A stretch of 38,491 nucleotides of DNA from Verrucomicrobiaceae bacterium. GTDB taxonomy: Bacteria; Verrucomicrobiota; Verrucomicrobiia; Verrucomicrobiales; Verrucomicrobiaceae. Below are positions 9,281 through 18,600 of the stretch, in pieces. The position numbers and the translations under genes are program-made. Below the pieces are notes generated by a model that was not told the origin of the DNA, did not search any database, and saw only the letters and a program-made list of their open reading frames with translations. Where the stretch lies: assembly GCA_028293175.1 (NCBI GenBank), contig JAQGPI010000058.1:1-38491 (forward strand). The letters run 5' to 3'. The stretch's first letter is position 1, and every line of letters starts with the position of its first letter.

Positions 9281-9754
9281 ATGTCCGCAGCACCTACGAA
9301 GGGGAAAAGAAGGCGTCCCGAGGAACCTGAAGCCGTCAACATGGGCTTCCAGATTGCTCCGATGATCGACGTTGTGTTCGTCATCATGCTGTTCTTCATG
9401 GCGATGGCCGGTGCCGTCAAAGTGGAGCGCGAGCTGAAGCAGACTCTGCCCGGCATGGCCCCCGCCACCACCGATGCTCCGGATGTGCCGGATGAAATCA
9501 TGGTGGGCGTGGAGGAGACCGGCTCCGTCACCCTCAATGAAGAGGAACTCGACCCTGCCACCAGCAAAATGATGCCCAATTTCACCGCGACCATGAAGCG
9601 GCTGAAGGACGAGGCGGATAACCGCAAGGCGAAGGTGCTCGTCACCATCAAGGCGGAGGAGCAGGCCAAGTATGAGCGCGTGATCGACGTGCTCAATGCC
9701 ATGGCCCGCGCCCAGGTCAGCAACGTTACTTTCACCGTCGGCGGCGAGGACTAG
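9281..9754 (+). CDS. Second ExbD/TolR biopolymer transport protein
   Basis: GFQIAPMIDVVFVIMLFFMAMAGAV TM helix with conserved Asp; starts 9 bp after the first ExbD stop. Confidence 0.9.
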   Translation: MSAAPTKGKRRRPEEPEAVNMGFQIAPMIDVVFVIMLFFMAMAGAVKVERELKQTLPGMAPATTDAPDVPDEIMVGVEETGSVTLNEEELDPATSKMMPNFTATMKRLKDEADNRKAKVLVTIKAEEQAKYERVIDVLNAMARAQVSNVTFTVGGED

Positions 9755-9915
9755 CAGCTCCCGAGCAAAATTTGCCGCATTATTTTCCAAGATCCCGCAA
9801 TGTCAGCCGTGAAGCGCGACTGACGCCCTCAAGAATTCTCTTTTCCAGCAGCCTCCGTTCTGTTTTGATCAATACAGAGGAGTCTAGCCACCGGAACCCC
9901 TAGTTAGCCAAGCCC

Positions 9916-12132
9916 ATGAGCCAGGACCCTGCCAATCCGAATCCGCCGCCACCGCCATCTGGAGTGCCGGTGCCTGATCCGCAAGCCGGACAGCCAGGCA
10001 TGCCGCCAGGATACCCGCCCCAGGGTTATCCCCAGGGCATGCCGCCCGGCTATCAGCAGCATCCCGGCATGCCGCCGGGATACCCGCCGCAAGGCTATCC
10101 TCAGGGTTACCCGCAGCAGCCGGGCTATCCGCAGGGATATATGCCGCCGCCTCCTGGTTATCCACCGGGCTATCCTCAGCAGGGCGGATATCCACCGCCT
10201 CAAGGCTATCCACCGGGCTATCCGCAGCAGCCCGGCTACCCGCAACAGGGATATCCCCAGGGCATGATGCCTCCAGGCTATCCCATGCCCTATCCAGGGC
10301 AGCCGATGCATCCGGGCTATCCGGCCCCAGGGCAGCAGCCCGGTTCCGCATCGCAACAGTTGCCCGCGCCTACGGCTGTCCCCGTGGCCGCCAATCCCGC
10401 CCCCAGCAGCCCTGCGGCTGCGGCGGCTTATGTGCCTCCGGTTGCCACTCCCGTAGCCGCAGCAGTGGCCCTGCCTGCGCCAGATTCGGTCCCGGTCCAT
10501 CTTTCAGCAGCGTCCGCCATGCCTGTGACCGAACAGCACGCGGTGGGCGAGGAGGTTTTCCATCCGGCAGCCGCCCATGACTTTGGCCCACCGCCGAAGA
10601 AGAACAAGATGATCGAATGGTGGCGCACTGTCGGTGGCGGTTCGCTCACCCTCAGTATCGCCGTCCACGTCGGCATTTTCATCATCGCGGGTCTGATCAT
10701 CTTCACCACCCAAACGGTGACGAAGAACGTCGATTTCCTGCCCGGTGGCGGCACCAACCAGGGAGCCCAGGCTTCCCAGGACTTGCAGCACAAGGTGCAG
10801 AACAAGAAGCAGAAATCGATCAGCAAGACCACGCCTCTGCGCAAAGTGGTGAGCACGAGCAGCAACTCCACGATGTCGCTGCCTGAAACCCCTCCAGACA
10901 TCCTCAGTGTGCCCGAAGTGAGCAGCATGATGGGCGGCAGCATGGGTGCCTCCGGCGGCTTCGGCGCAGGCGGCGCAGGTGGTGGTTTCGGCAAAGGCGT
11001 CGGCATGGGCGGAGCGGCTGGCTTCGTCAGCCTGCCGCCTTCCATGCGTGCTCGTTGCTCCACGGCGGAACGTCTCGAAAAGCTGCGCCAGAATGGCGGC
11101 AATCCGGAGTGCGAGGCCGCTGTGTCGCGTGCTCTGGAGTGGCTGAAGACCAAGCAGAATCCCGATGGCTCCTGGGGCAGCGGCTACAAGGCCGCGATGA
11201 CCGGCATGGCGCTGCTGTGCTACTTGGGACGGTGTGAGACACCAGAGTCGCCGTTCTACGGGGAGAACGTCACCAAGGGCATCCTTTACCTCATCGAGCT
11301 CTCGAAGAAAAACGAGTACGGCATGATCGCCGAAAACATCAAGCAGAGCGGCGCCACCTATGAGCATGGTATTGCTACTTACGCCCTCGGCGAAATGTAC
11401 ACGCTGGCTCGTCTGGGCTCCAAGAGCCTGCCGGGCATGCGCGATGCCTTCGAAAAGGGAGTGGAGCTGATTATCAAAAACCAAAAGGATGAAGGCGGCT
11501 GGGGCTACGGCGGCACCGGCGACATGGCCTACAACCGCGAAGGCGGCTCGGACTTGTCCGTCACCGGCTGGCAGTATCAGGCCCTCAAGGCCGCCAAACA
11601 TACCGGCCTCAAGATCCCCAAGCTTACCTCCTCCATCCAGCTCACGATGAAGTACCTGGAAAGCAAGCAGACGAAGGATGGCGGCATCGGCGGCATCAAC
11701 CGCGACCAGGCCTACAACCAGTGGAACCTCACCGGCACCGGCGTGCTGGGCTTGCAAACCCTCGGCAAGGGCAAGACCAGCGTGATCGACAAGGGCATCA
11801 AGTTCCTCCGTACCTTTACCGCCGCTGAACCGTTGGATTGGAACAAGAACTGCAATCTGTACTGCTGGTACTACTACACGCAGGCCTTCTTCCAAAAGGG
11901 CGGCGACGACTGGAAGTTCTACAACGAAATGCTGCTGCCGCAGTTGCTCAACAACCAGGCTCCCGATGGTAGCTGGAAGGCCGAGCGCTCCAACAACATC
12001 GGCGGCGCAGGCAATCAAGAAGGCGGCATCTACAAGGCCACCCTCTGCACCCTGCAGCTCGAAGTGTACTACCGCTACCTCAAGGTGGCCGACCGCGACG
12101 AAGAATCCTTCTTCGACAAGGGTGCCAAGTAA
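9916..12132 (+). CDS. TonB-like-anchored prenyltransferase/squalene-cyclase-like repeat protein
   Basis: N-terminal PPGYPPQGYPQ repeats, single TM SLTLSIAVHVGIFIIAGLIIF with an SxxxH motif, Gly-rich linker, then QW-type repeats (LKTKQNPDGSWGSG, IIKNQKDEGGWGYG, LESKQTKDGGIGG, LLNNQAPDGSWK). Confidence 0.82.
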   Translation: MSQDPANPNPPPPPSGVPVPDPQAGQPGMPPGYPPQGYPQGMPPGYQQHPGMPPGYPPQGYPQGYPQQPGYPQGYMPPPPGYPPGYPQQGGYPPPQGYPPGYPQQPGYPQQGYPQGMMPPGYPMPYPGQPMHPGYPAPGQQPGSASQQLPAPTAVPVAANPAPSSPAAAAAYVPPVATPVAAAVALPAPDSVPVHLSAASAMPVTEQHAVGEEVFHPAAAHDFGPPPKKNKMIEWWRTVGGGSLTLSIAVHVGIFIIAGLIIFTTQTVTKNVDFLPGGGTNQGAQASQDLQHKVQNKKQKSISKTTPLRKVVSTSSNSTMSLPETPPDILSVPEVSSMMGGSMGASGGFGAGGAGGGFGKGVGMGGAAGFVSLPPSMRARCSTAERLEKLRQNGGNPECEAAVSRALEWLKTKQNPDGSWGSGYKAAMTGMALLCYLGRCETPESPFYGENVTKGILYLIELSKKNEYGMIAENIKQSGATYEHGIATYALGEMYTLARLGSKSLPGMRDAFEKGVELIIKNQKDEGGWGYGGTGDMAYNREGGSDLSVTGWQYQALKAAKHTGLKIPKLTSSIQLTMKYLESKQTKDGGIGGINRDQAYNQWNLTGTGVLGLQTLGKGKTSVIDKGIKFLRTFTAAEPLDWNKNCNLYCWYYYTQAFFQKGGDDWKFYNEMLLPQLLNNQAPDGSWKAERSNNIGGAGNQEGGIYKATLCTLQLEVYYRYLKVADRDEESFFDKGAK
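9976..10345 (+). repeat. Low-complexity tandem coding repeat (PGYPPQGYPQ-type)
   Basis: Recurring ccgggctatccgcagcag / ccgggatacccgcc units within the CDS. Confidence 0.8.
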
Positions 12133-12166
12133 CAGGCTCGGCTCCTGCTGATTAGCTTCGATTTTG

Positions 12167-12197
12167 AACAAGGGCTCTTCGGAGCCCTTGTTTGTTT
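12167..12197 (+). terminator. Intrinsic terminator
   Basis: CAAGGGCTC-TTCG-GAGCCCTTG stem-loop followed by TTTGTTTT. Confidence 0.9.
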
Positions 12198-12355
12198 TGG
12201 AGCAGAAAGATTACGGATTCGGAGCGGAATCCGAAAGGCGGTGCTCAATGCGGATTTGTCTTGTGACCGTTGTATCTACACCGTATTCTCGCGTTCCCGA
12301 GAATTCCTTTGAATTTGCCCTGCGTCTTTTTCTCATGTGCGCCTCCTTTTTGATC

Positions 12356-15300
12356 ATGAAGAAGCCCGGGCGCGTCTTTGCCCGCCGGGCCATGGCGGCC
12401 TTGCTGGGGCTCATGGGCCTTACGGCGGTTGACGCAAGGGCGGAAAGGTCGGCACCGGTGGAGTTCGAAATCGCGCCCCTGCCCCCGCCGCCGCCCTGGC
12501 CGGTGCTGGAGGTGAAGATCGGCGATGAATGGCGCACGCCTACTACGCGGATAGCGGCCTGGGGCACCAGCGATCTGGCCCGTCGCGTACCCGTGGGGCT
12601 GGAGTATGTAGTGGCGGTGGCCGCCGGGGAGACCCAGGCCCTGGCCTTGAAGAGCGATGGCACAATGGTGGGCTGGACGGATGCCGATTATCGCACAGGC
12701 ATGGAGGTGCCGCAGGGGCTGACCGGCGTGGTGGCCATCGCGGCCTGCTATGCCTACAGTGAGGCGGTGCTGCAGGACGGCACGGTGGTGCATTGGGGGG
12801 ATGCGGTGTCATCGCGCGCGGGATCGCCGTTCGCCCCGCCTCGGGGGCTCACGGGCGTGAAGAAGATTGCGGCGGCGGGCGCCCACTCGGTGGCGCTGAT
12901 GAACGATGGCACGGTGACGTGCTGGGGCGATGCCCGCTTTCACCAGACGAATGTACCGGCGGGGCTGGCAGACGTCACCGCAGTAGCGGCCGGGGCCGCC
13001 CACAGCTTGGCGTTGAAGAGCGATGGCACGGTGGTGGCCTGGGGTTCGAACCAATCCGGCGAAGCGACGGTGCCAAGGGATCTGGGCAGGGTGATCGCGA
13101 TTGCCGCAGGCAGCGGTTTCAGCCTGGCGCTGCAGGCGGATGGCACGGTGCGGGTCTGGGGTGTGAATGGTTATGACCTTGTGCGCGTGCCTGCCGGTCT
13201 CACGGGCGTGGTGCAGATCGCGGCAGCGGGGGATCACAGCCTGGCACTGAAAAGCGATGGCACGGTAGTGGCCTGGGGCGCGGGCGGGCTGCCCTCCAAT
13301 CTTGCGCCCACCGGTCCGGATGGCTCGCCCAAGATTGGCGGTGTGCAAGCGCTGGTGGCGGGCAACAATTTCAATGCGGCGATCGTCAGCTCCATAGAGA
13401 TGGACCGCGCCCCGCCCGGCGCGAACAGCACCACCAGCAGCCCGCCCCTGCGCCTGCGCAATCCCGGCTCGCTCCCGCTCCTTGGCGTGCGCACGCTGGT
13501 GGGCAATGTGGCGGAGGGCAGCTTTTCGCTGGATGAGGTTAGCGACCCGATCAATCCGTTGGGGATCAGGCAACTGCAGGTGCGCTACACCCCCACGGTA
13601 GATGCGGATTCGTACACGCGGCTGCAAATCATGACCGATGTGACCCAGCGGGCGCGGGACTACACGATCTTCGCCAGATTTGCCAAGCTGGGCATGATTG
13701 ATGCCCAGGGCGATGCGGTTTCCACCACCGGTGCCACGAAAGTGGTGGCCTGGGGGCAGAAAGACTATGGCGAAGGGTCTCCGCCCGCAGACCTCACCAA
13801 TGCGGTGAGCATCGCCGCCGGGGGAAATATGAGCATGGCCCTGAGAAGCGATGGCACGGTGACCCACTTTGGCTGGTACAACAGCGCGCCCCCGTATCCG
13901 GGCTCCCCGCCGGATGAGGCGGTGAACATCCGCGCCATTGCGGCGGGCGACACCTTCTATCTGGGGCTCACCGATGAGGGCACGGTGGTGCAGCGGGGCG
14001 GCGGCGATACGGCGCTGATCCCCAAGGGCTTGTCCCATGTGGCGGCCATCGCCGCTGGCAGCGCGGCCCTGGCCTTGAAACAGGATGGCACGGTCGTGAT
14101 CTGGGGCGACAATCCTTATTCACCTTACTTGACTCCGCCCAAGGGGCTGAAGGAGGTCACTGCCATCGCGACGGGTGATTACGGCCCCACGCTGGCGGTG
14201 AAGCTGGATGGCACCGTGGTGAGCTGGGGGATGGACAATTACGCCGATGCCGCTTTCCACTCGACCAAGCCGCCCAAGGGACTGGCCAATGTGAAGGCCG
14301 TGGCCGCCGGCCGCTATCATGCCCTGGCGCTGAAGTTTGATGGAACCGTGGTGGCCTGGGGCGAAAACGATCCCTGGGCCCACCCGGAAGTGCCCGGCCT
14401 GCTCGATGTACCGCAGGGGCTCAGCGGCGTGACCGCCATCGCCGCCAACATTTACCACTCCGCCGCGCTGAAGGCCGATGGCACCATGGTCTGCTGGGGC
14501 CCCGGCTACGCGCGCAGCACCATGGTGCCGCCACGGCTCAGCGGCGTGATTGGCATCGCCACCGGCGTGGCCCACACCCTGGCGCTCACGGAGAGCGCGG
14601 GCACCTTCGCCACCACCCCGGTGCAGCAATCGCGCTCGCACCAGCTTTCCATCAGCAACGAAGGCACCCGCACGCTGGAGAACGTGCTCGTCGTGATCTC
14701 CGGACGGGATGCGGACGAGTTCAAGATGGATAAAAAACCGTCCTCCACTGTAGGATACCATCCCGCGCCCTTCACCCTCACCTTCACCCCCAGGCGCCCC
14801 GGCCCGGCCCTGGCCGAGCTGAAGGTGCATGCCAACACGCAGGACTCCTGGTTCGTCCTGCCGCTCACCGGCATGGGCGCGCCGCCGCCGTTCCTGATCA
14901 CGGCGGCGAGGGCGGGCACGCGCGGCGCCAGCTTCACTTACGCCTCTCCCAGGTCCGATCCGGTCACCGGCCTGATGCTCCAGCGCCTGACTTTTAAAAA
15001 CACCACCGGCTGGCGGTTGGACGGGCTGCGCCTGAGCCTCGCGCGCCTTCCCGTCGGCATCTCGCTCTACAGCGGCAGTGATGGAATCACCCCCGGCACG
15101 CTGGAGGTGCTTTATACCAAGCCCGTGCAGGCCGCCGAAATGGTGAGCTTTGATCTGGTGTACTTCGATCCCTACCGCCGCACCGCCGCCAGCCTCAACC
15201 CGCTCATCAAGGTGGCCCCGCTCGAAGCTGCGGTGGCCAATCCCGCCCCGGTGGACGGCAAGCTCATCCCTGTGCGCCGCATCCGCGACACGGCGGCAGG

Positions 15301-15502
15301 CCCGCTGCTGGACTGGCCCACGGTGCGTGGCAAAATTTATGTCGTGGAGTATTCCGACAACCAGGGCGCGAACTGGCACAGCGCCGTCCACCGCCTCACC
15401 GGCGGCACCACCGGCCTGCGCTGGATCGACCGTGGCCAGCCCGAGACGTTCTCAAAACCGCTGAACAAAGCGGCGCGGATGTACCGGGTGAAGGAGCTTT
15501 AG
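12356..15502 (+). CDS. Secreted RCC1-repeat (beta-propeller) protein, paralog A
   Basis: ATG at 12356 (MKKPGRVFARRAMAALLGLMGLTAVDARA signal-like); two sets of seven RCC1-like units with the SLALKSDGTVVAWG core; the track start at 12164 lies inside the upstream terminator. Confidence 0.85.
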   Translation: MKKPGRVFARRAMAALLGLMGLTAVDARAERSAPVEFEIAPLPPPPPWPVLEVKIGDEWRTPTTRIAAWGTSDLARRVPVGLEYVVAVAAGETQALALKSDGTMVGWTDADYRTGMEVPQGLTGVVAIAACYAYSEAVLQDGTVVHWGDAVSSRAGSPFAPPRGLTGVKKIAAAGAHSVALMNDGTVTCWGDARFHQTNVPAGLADVTAVAAGAAHSLALKSDGTVVAWGSNQSGEATVPRDLGRVIAIAAGSGFSLALQADGTVRVWGVNGYDLVRVPAGLTGVVQIAAAGDHSLALKSDGTVVAWGAGGLPSNLAPTGPDGSPKIGGVQALVAGNNFNAAIVSSIEMDRAPPGANSTTSSPPLRLRNPGSLPLLGVRTLVGNVAEGSFSLDEVSDPINPLGIRQLQVRYTPTVDADSYTRLQIMTDVTQRARDYTIFARFAKLGMIDAQGDAVSTTGATKVVAWGQKDYGEGSPPADLTNAVSIAAGGNMSMALRSDGTVTHFGWYNSAPPYPGSPPDEAVNIRAIAAGDTFYLGLTDEGTVVQRGGGDTALIPKGLSHVAAIAAGSAALALKQDGTVVIWGDNPYSPYLTPPKGLKEVTAIATGDYGPTLAVKLDGTVVSWGMDNYADAAFHSTKPPKGLANVKAVAAGRYHALALKFDGTVVAWGENDPWAHPEVPGLLDVPQGLSGVTAIAANIYHSAALKADGTMVCWGPGYARSTMVPPRLSGVIGIATGVAHTLALTESAGTFATTPVQQSRSHQLSISNEGTRTLENVLVVISGRDADEFKMDKKPSSTVGYHPAPFTLTFTPRRPGPALAELKVHANTQDSWFVLPLTGMGAPPPFLITAARAGTRGASFTYASPRSDPVTGLMLQRLTFKNTTGWRLDGLRLSLARLPVGISLYSGSDGITPGTLEVLYTKPVQAAEMVSFDLVYFDPYRRTAASLNPLIKVAPLEAAVANPAPVDGKLIPVRRIRDTAAGPLLDWPTVRGKIYVVEYSDNQGANWHSAVHRLTGGTTGLRWIDRGQPETFSKPLNKAARMYRVKEL

Positions 15503-15567
15503 GAGGAATGGGAGGAATGGCGCGTCCACGCCGCATCCACATTCCTCCCCTCCTTCCCATTCCTCCC
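15502..15567. repeat. Inverted repeat / possible terminator between RCC1 paralogs
   Basis: GGAGGAATGGGAGGAATGG versus CATTCCTCCCCTCCTTCCCATTCCTCC about 20 nt away; no T tract. Confidence 0.5.
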
Positions 15568-15645
15568 AGCATTACCTCGTTGTAATGCTTGCGCGCAGGG
15601 CATGTCTTGCGTGGGGGGCGTATTAGAAGGATAAAGGCCCTGCCA

Positions 15646-18600
15646 ATGAAAACCATGCCCACAGGTGCTGCCCTTGCCTTCCTGCTACTGCTGGCGGGCG
15701 GTGTGGTGGCGCGGGCGGACCAATCACAGCAGCCGGTGGCGGTGCTGGAACAATTCGATTACGACATCGGCAGCTGGCAGCCCGCGAGCTCGCGGCTGGT
15801 GGGCTGGGGGCGGGATGCAGCACTCATCGCCGCCATGCCGATGGGGCTGGAGGGCGTGGATCAGGTGGCGGTGGGCGATGATCATGTGCTGGCGCTGATG
15901 AGCGATGGCACGGTGGTGGCCTGGGGCAGACCGGGCAGCAGCAGTGGGGATCCTAGCCAGGGCCGTGCGCTCACGCGGTTCGGCCAAGTGTATGGCATCG
16001 CGGCGGGCGCAGCCCACAGCTATGCGCTGATGGCCGATGGCACGGTGGTGGCCTGGGGCTTGGGCGGCAGTTACATAGTGCCCGGGGTGAGGGGTGTGGT
16101 GAAATTGGAGGCCAGGAACCACTTCGTCCTGGGGCTGAAGGGCAATGGCACGCTGGCCGCCTGGGGCGATGATTGGGGCGAGATCGCGCTGCCTGCCGGG
16201 CTCACCGATATGGTGGATGTGGCGCAGGGTTACCTACACTGCCTGGCCTTGCGCCGCGATGGCACGGTGGTGGCCTGGGGCATGAACGGCAACGGCGAGT
16301 GCAATGTGCCTGCCAATCTGGGGCCTGTGAAGAGCATCGCGGCGGGCTCCGCTTTCAGCGTGGCGCTGCTGGCCGATGGCACGGTGACCGCCTGGGGCAG
16401 CAACGCACAGGGCCAGCTCGATGTGCCCGCCGGACTCAGCGATGTGGTGTGGATCAAGGCCGGTCTCTACCATGCCCTAGCCTTGAAGAAAGATGGCTCA
16501 CTGGTCCGTTGGGGGGATCGCAACACGGAGCAGCCGCCGCTGCCGCCCGTGGGCGGGGTGGTGGACATGGCGGCGGGCATCTCTGCGGACTTCGTGATCG
16601 TGCGCTCGATCACCCTGGACCGCTTTGATCGAAGCTGGGCTCCCTCCGCCCGCAGCCTGCCTTTGCGCCTGCGCAATCCCAGCACCACCACGGCCATCAA
16701 TGGTCTGGCGCCGGGCTTTGATCCGGTAACCCAGGGGAAATTCGCCCTCGCATCCTTCAACAAGGCAGACACCGCGACCTTTGCGCTCGATCCGGTGATC
16801 GCGCCGGGCAAGGTATCCAAGGTGTTCCAGATCGATTACACCATGTCGGCGGATGTGGATACCTTCACCCGCCTGCACAGTCCGAACGGCACCGAGCGGC
16901 CGCTGATGGATGCGACGGTGATCGTGGGCAGGGCGAAGCTGGACGTGGTGGATGTGTTTGGCGAGCGGATCTCCCTCACCGGCGAAACGAAGGTAAAGGC
17001 CTTCGGCCCGATCACTGTGCCGGAAGGGCTGAACCATGTCTCCAGCCTCGTTGCCGGACCGTGGAACAGCGCGGCGCTGAACAAGGACGGCACAGTGGCG
17101 GTCTGGGGCTTTACCGCTCCCAATGTGATCCCGCCGCTCACCGATGTCACCTCCGTCGCCGTGGGGGCCGATCACTTCCTCTTCCTTAACGGTCAGCGCA
17201 AAGTGGTGGGCTTGGGTCCGGGTTACGGCAATCTGAAGGTGATTGAGGGGCTGGCCAATGTGACCGCAGTGGCGGCGGGCGAATACCACAGCCTGGCCTT
17301 GAAGGCGGATGGCACGGTGGTGGCCTGGGGCGACAATACCTACGGCGAATGCAATGTGCCCAAGGGGCTGAAAGGGGTGACGGCGATTGCCGGAGGCGCC
17401 TCCGGTGTGTCATTGGCGCTGAAAATCGATGGCACGGTGACCGGCTGGGGCGAGAACCGTTACGGTGCCTCCAAGCCGCCTGCGAACCTGAAAAAAGTGA
17501 AGGCGATAGGCGCCGGGCGCCGCCATTCGCTGGCACTAAAGACCGATGGTACGGTGGTAGCCTGGGGCGACACACTGGGGGCGAACCCGAAAGACCCGCC
17601 CGCAGGGCTGGCCGGTGTGACGGCGATTGCCGCCAGCGAAACGCACAATCTGGCGCTGAAGGACGATGGTACCGTGGTCGGCTGGGGTGACAATTCCAGA
17701 GGCCAGCTCACCATGCCCGCCGGGCTCGATGGCGTGATCGGCGTGGCCGCTGGCGGTAACTACTCCCTGGCGCTGATGGAGGGCGCGAGCACCTTTGCCC
17801 CCACCGTTCTCGGGCACTCGCGGGTGCACCATCTTTCTGTCAAGAACATAGGCTCGCTGAAGATGGAGCTAAGCGGCGCTGTCCTCAGGTCGAACCAGGG
17901 GGGCTTCAAGCTCGAGGGGGTGGCGGCCTACAAAGGGCCCTATGATCCGCCAGTCACCCTCGGGTCCACGCCGCTGTCCCTCACCATCACCTTCACCCCC
18001 ACGCACGTAGGGCCGCACGCGGCGTATCTCGAGATTTACAGCCCTGACCGGGGCGGCCCCTTCACCCTGCTGCTCACGGGCTACGGGAAGCTGCCGTCGG
18101 TGGAGGCGACAGCGGCGAAGCCGGGCACGGTCGGCGCCACCTTCACCGCCGGGCCGCTGCGCTCTGATCCACTCACCGGCGTGCTGCTCCAGCGCCTCGT
18201 CTTCACCAATATCTCCGGCTACCGCCTGGAAGGCCTGCGCCTGGCGGTCTCCCACCTCGCTTCCGGCCTTTGGCTGCACAGCAGCTACTCCGGCGAGACC
18301 CCGGGCACCACGGAGGTCCTCTACCGCGCGCCCATCGGCATAGGCGAAACGGTGAGCTTTGACCTCGTGTATCAGGATGCGTACCGGCGCAATCCCGCCA
18401 GCCTCAGCCCTGTGGTGGAGGCCCTGCCATCTGAGTACGGCGGCGCCGGCGGCATGTTCGACGGCACGCTGGTGCCCCTGCGCAGCGTGCGCGATACGCC
18501 CCAGGGCCCGCTGCTGGATTTCGCCACCAAGCGCACCGAGGTTTACGGGGTGGAGTACTCGGATAACGGCGGCATTACTTGGAATGGTGCCTCGCAGGTT

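Noticed and set aside
9780-9830. GTCAG...CTGAC dyad between exbD2 and the toroid gene as a terminator
   Set aside because: Only a 5-bp stem and no T tract; insufficient evidence.
10504-12171. 555-aa minus ORF opposite the toroid gene
   Set aside because: Spans the + strand CDS and the terminator; no domain recognised; + strand reading has clear repeat motifs.
12621-14600. Regularly recurring about 150-bp units suggestive of a tandem repeat or CRISPR-like array
   Set aside because: Explained by RCC1 protein repeats in frame; unit spacing and divergence do not fit CRISPR.
12809-15391. Long minus ORFs (409 and 423 aa) opposite RCC1 paralog A
   Set aside because: Their His/Arg/Gly repeat pattern mirrors the complementary DGTVVAWG repeats; shadow frames.
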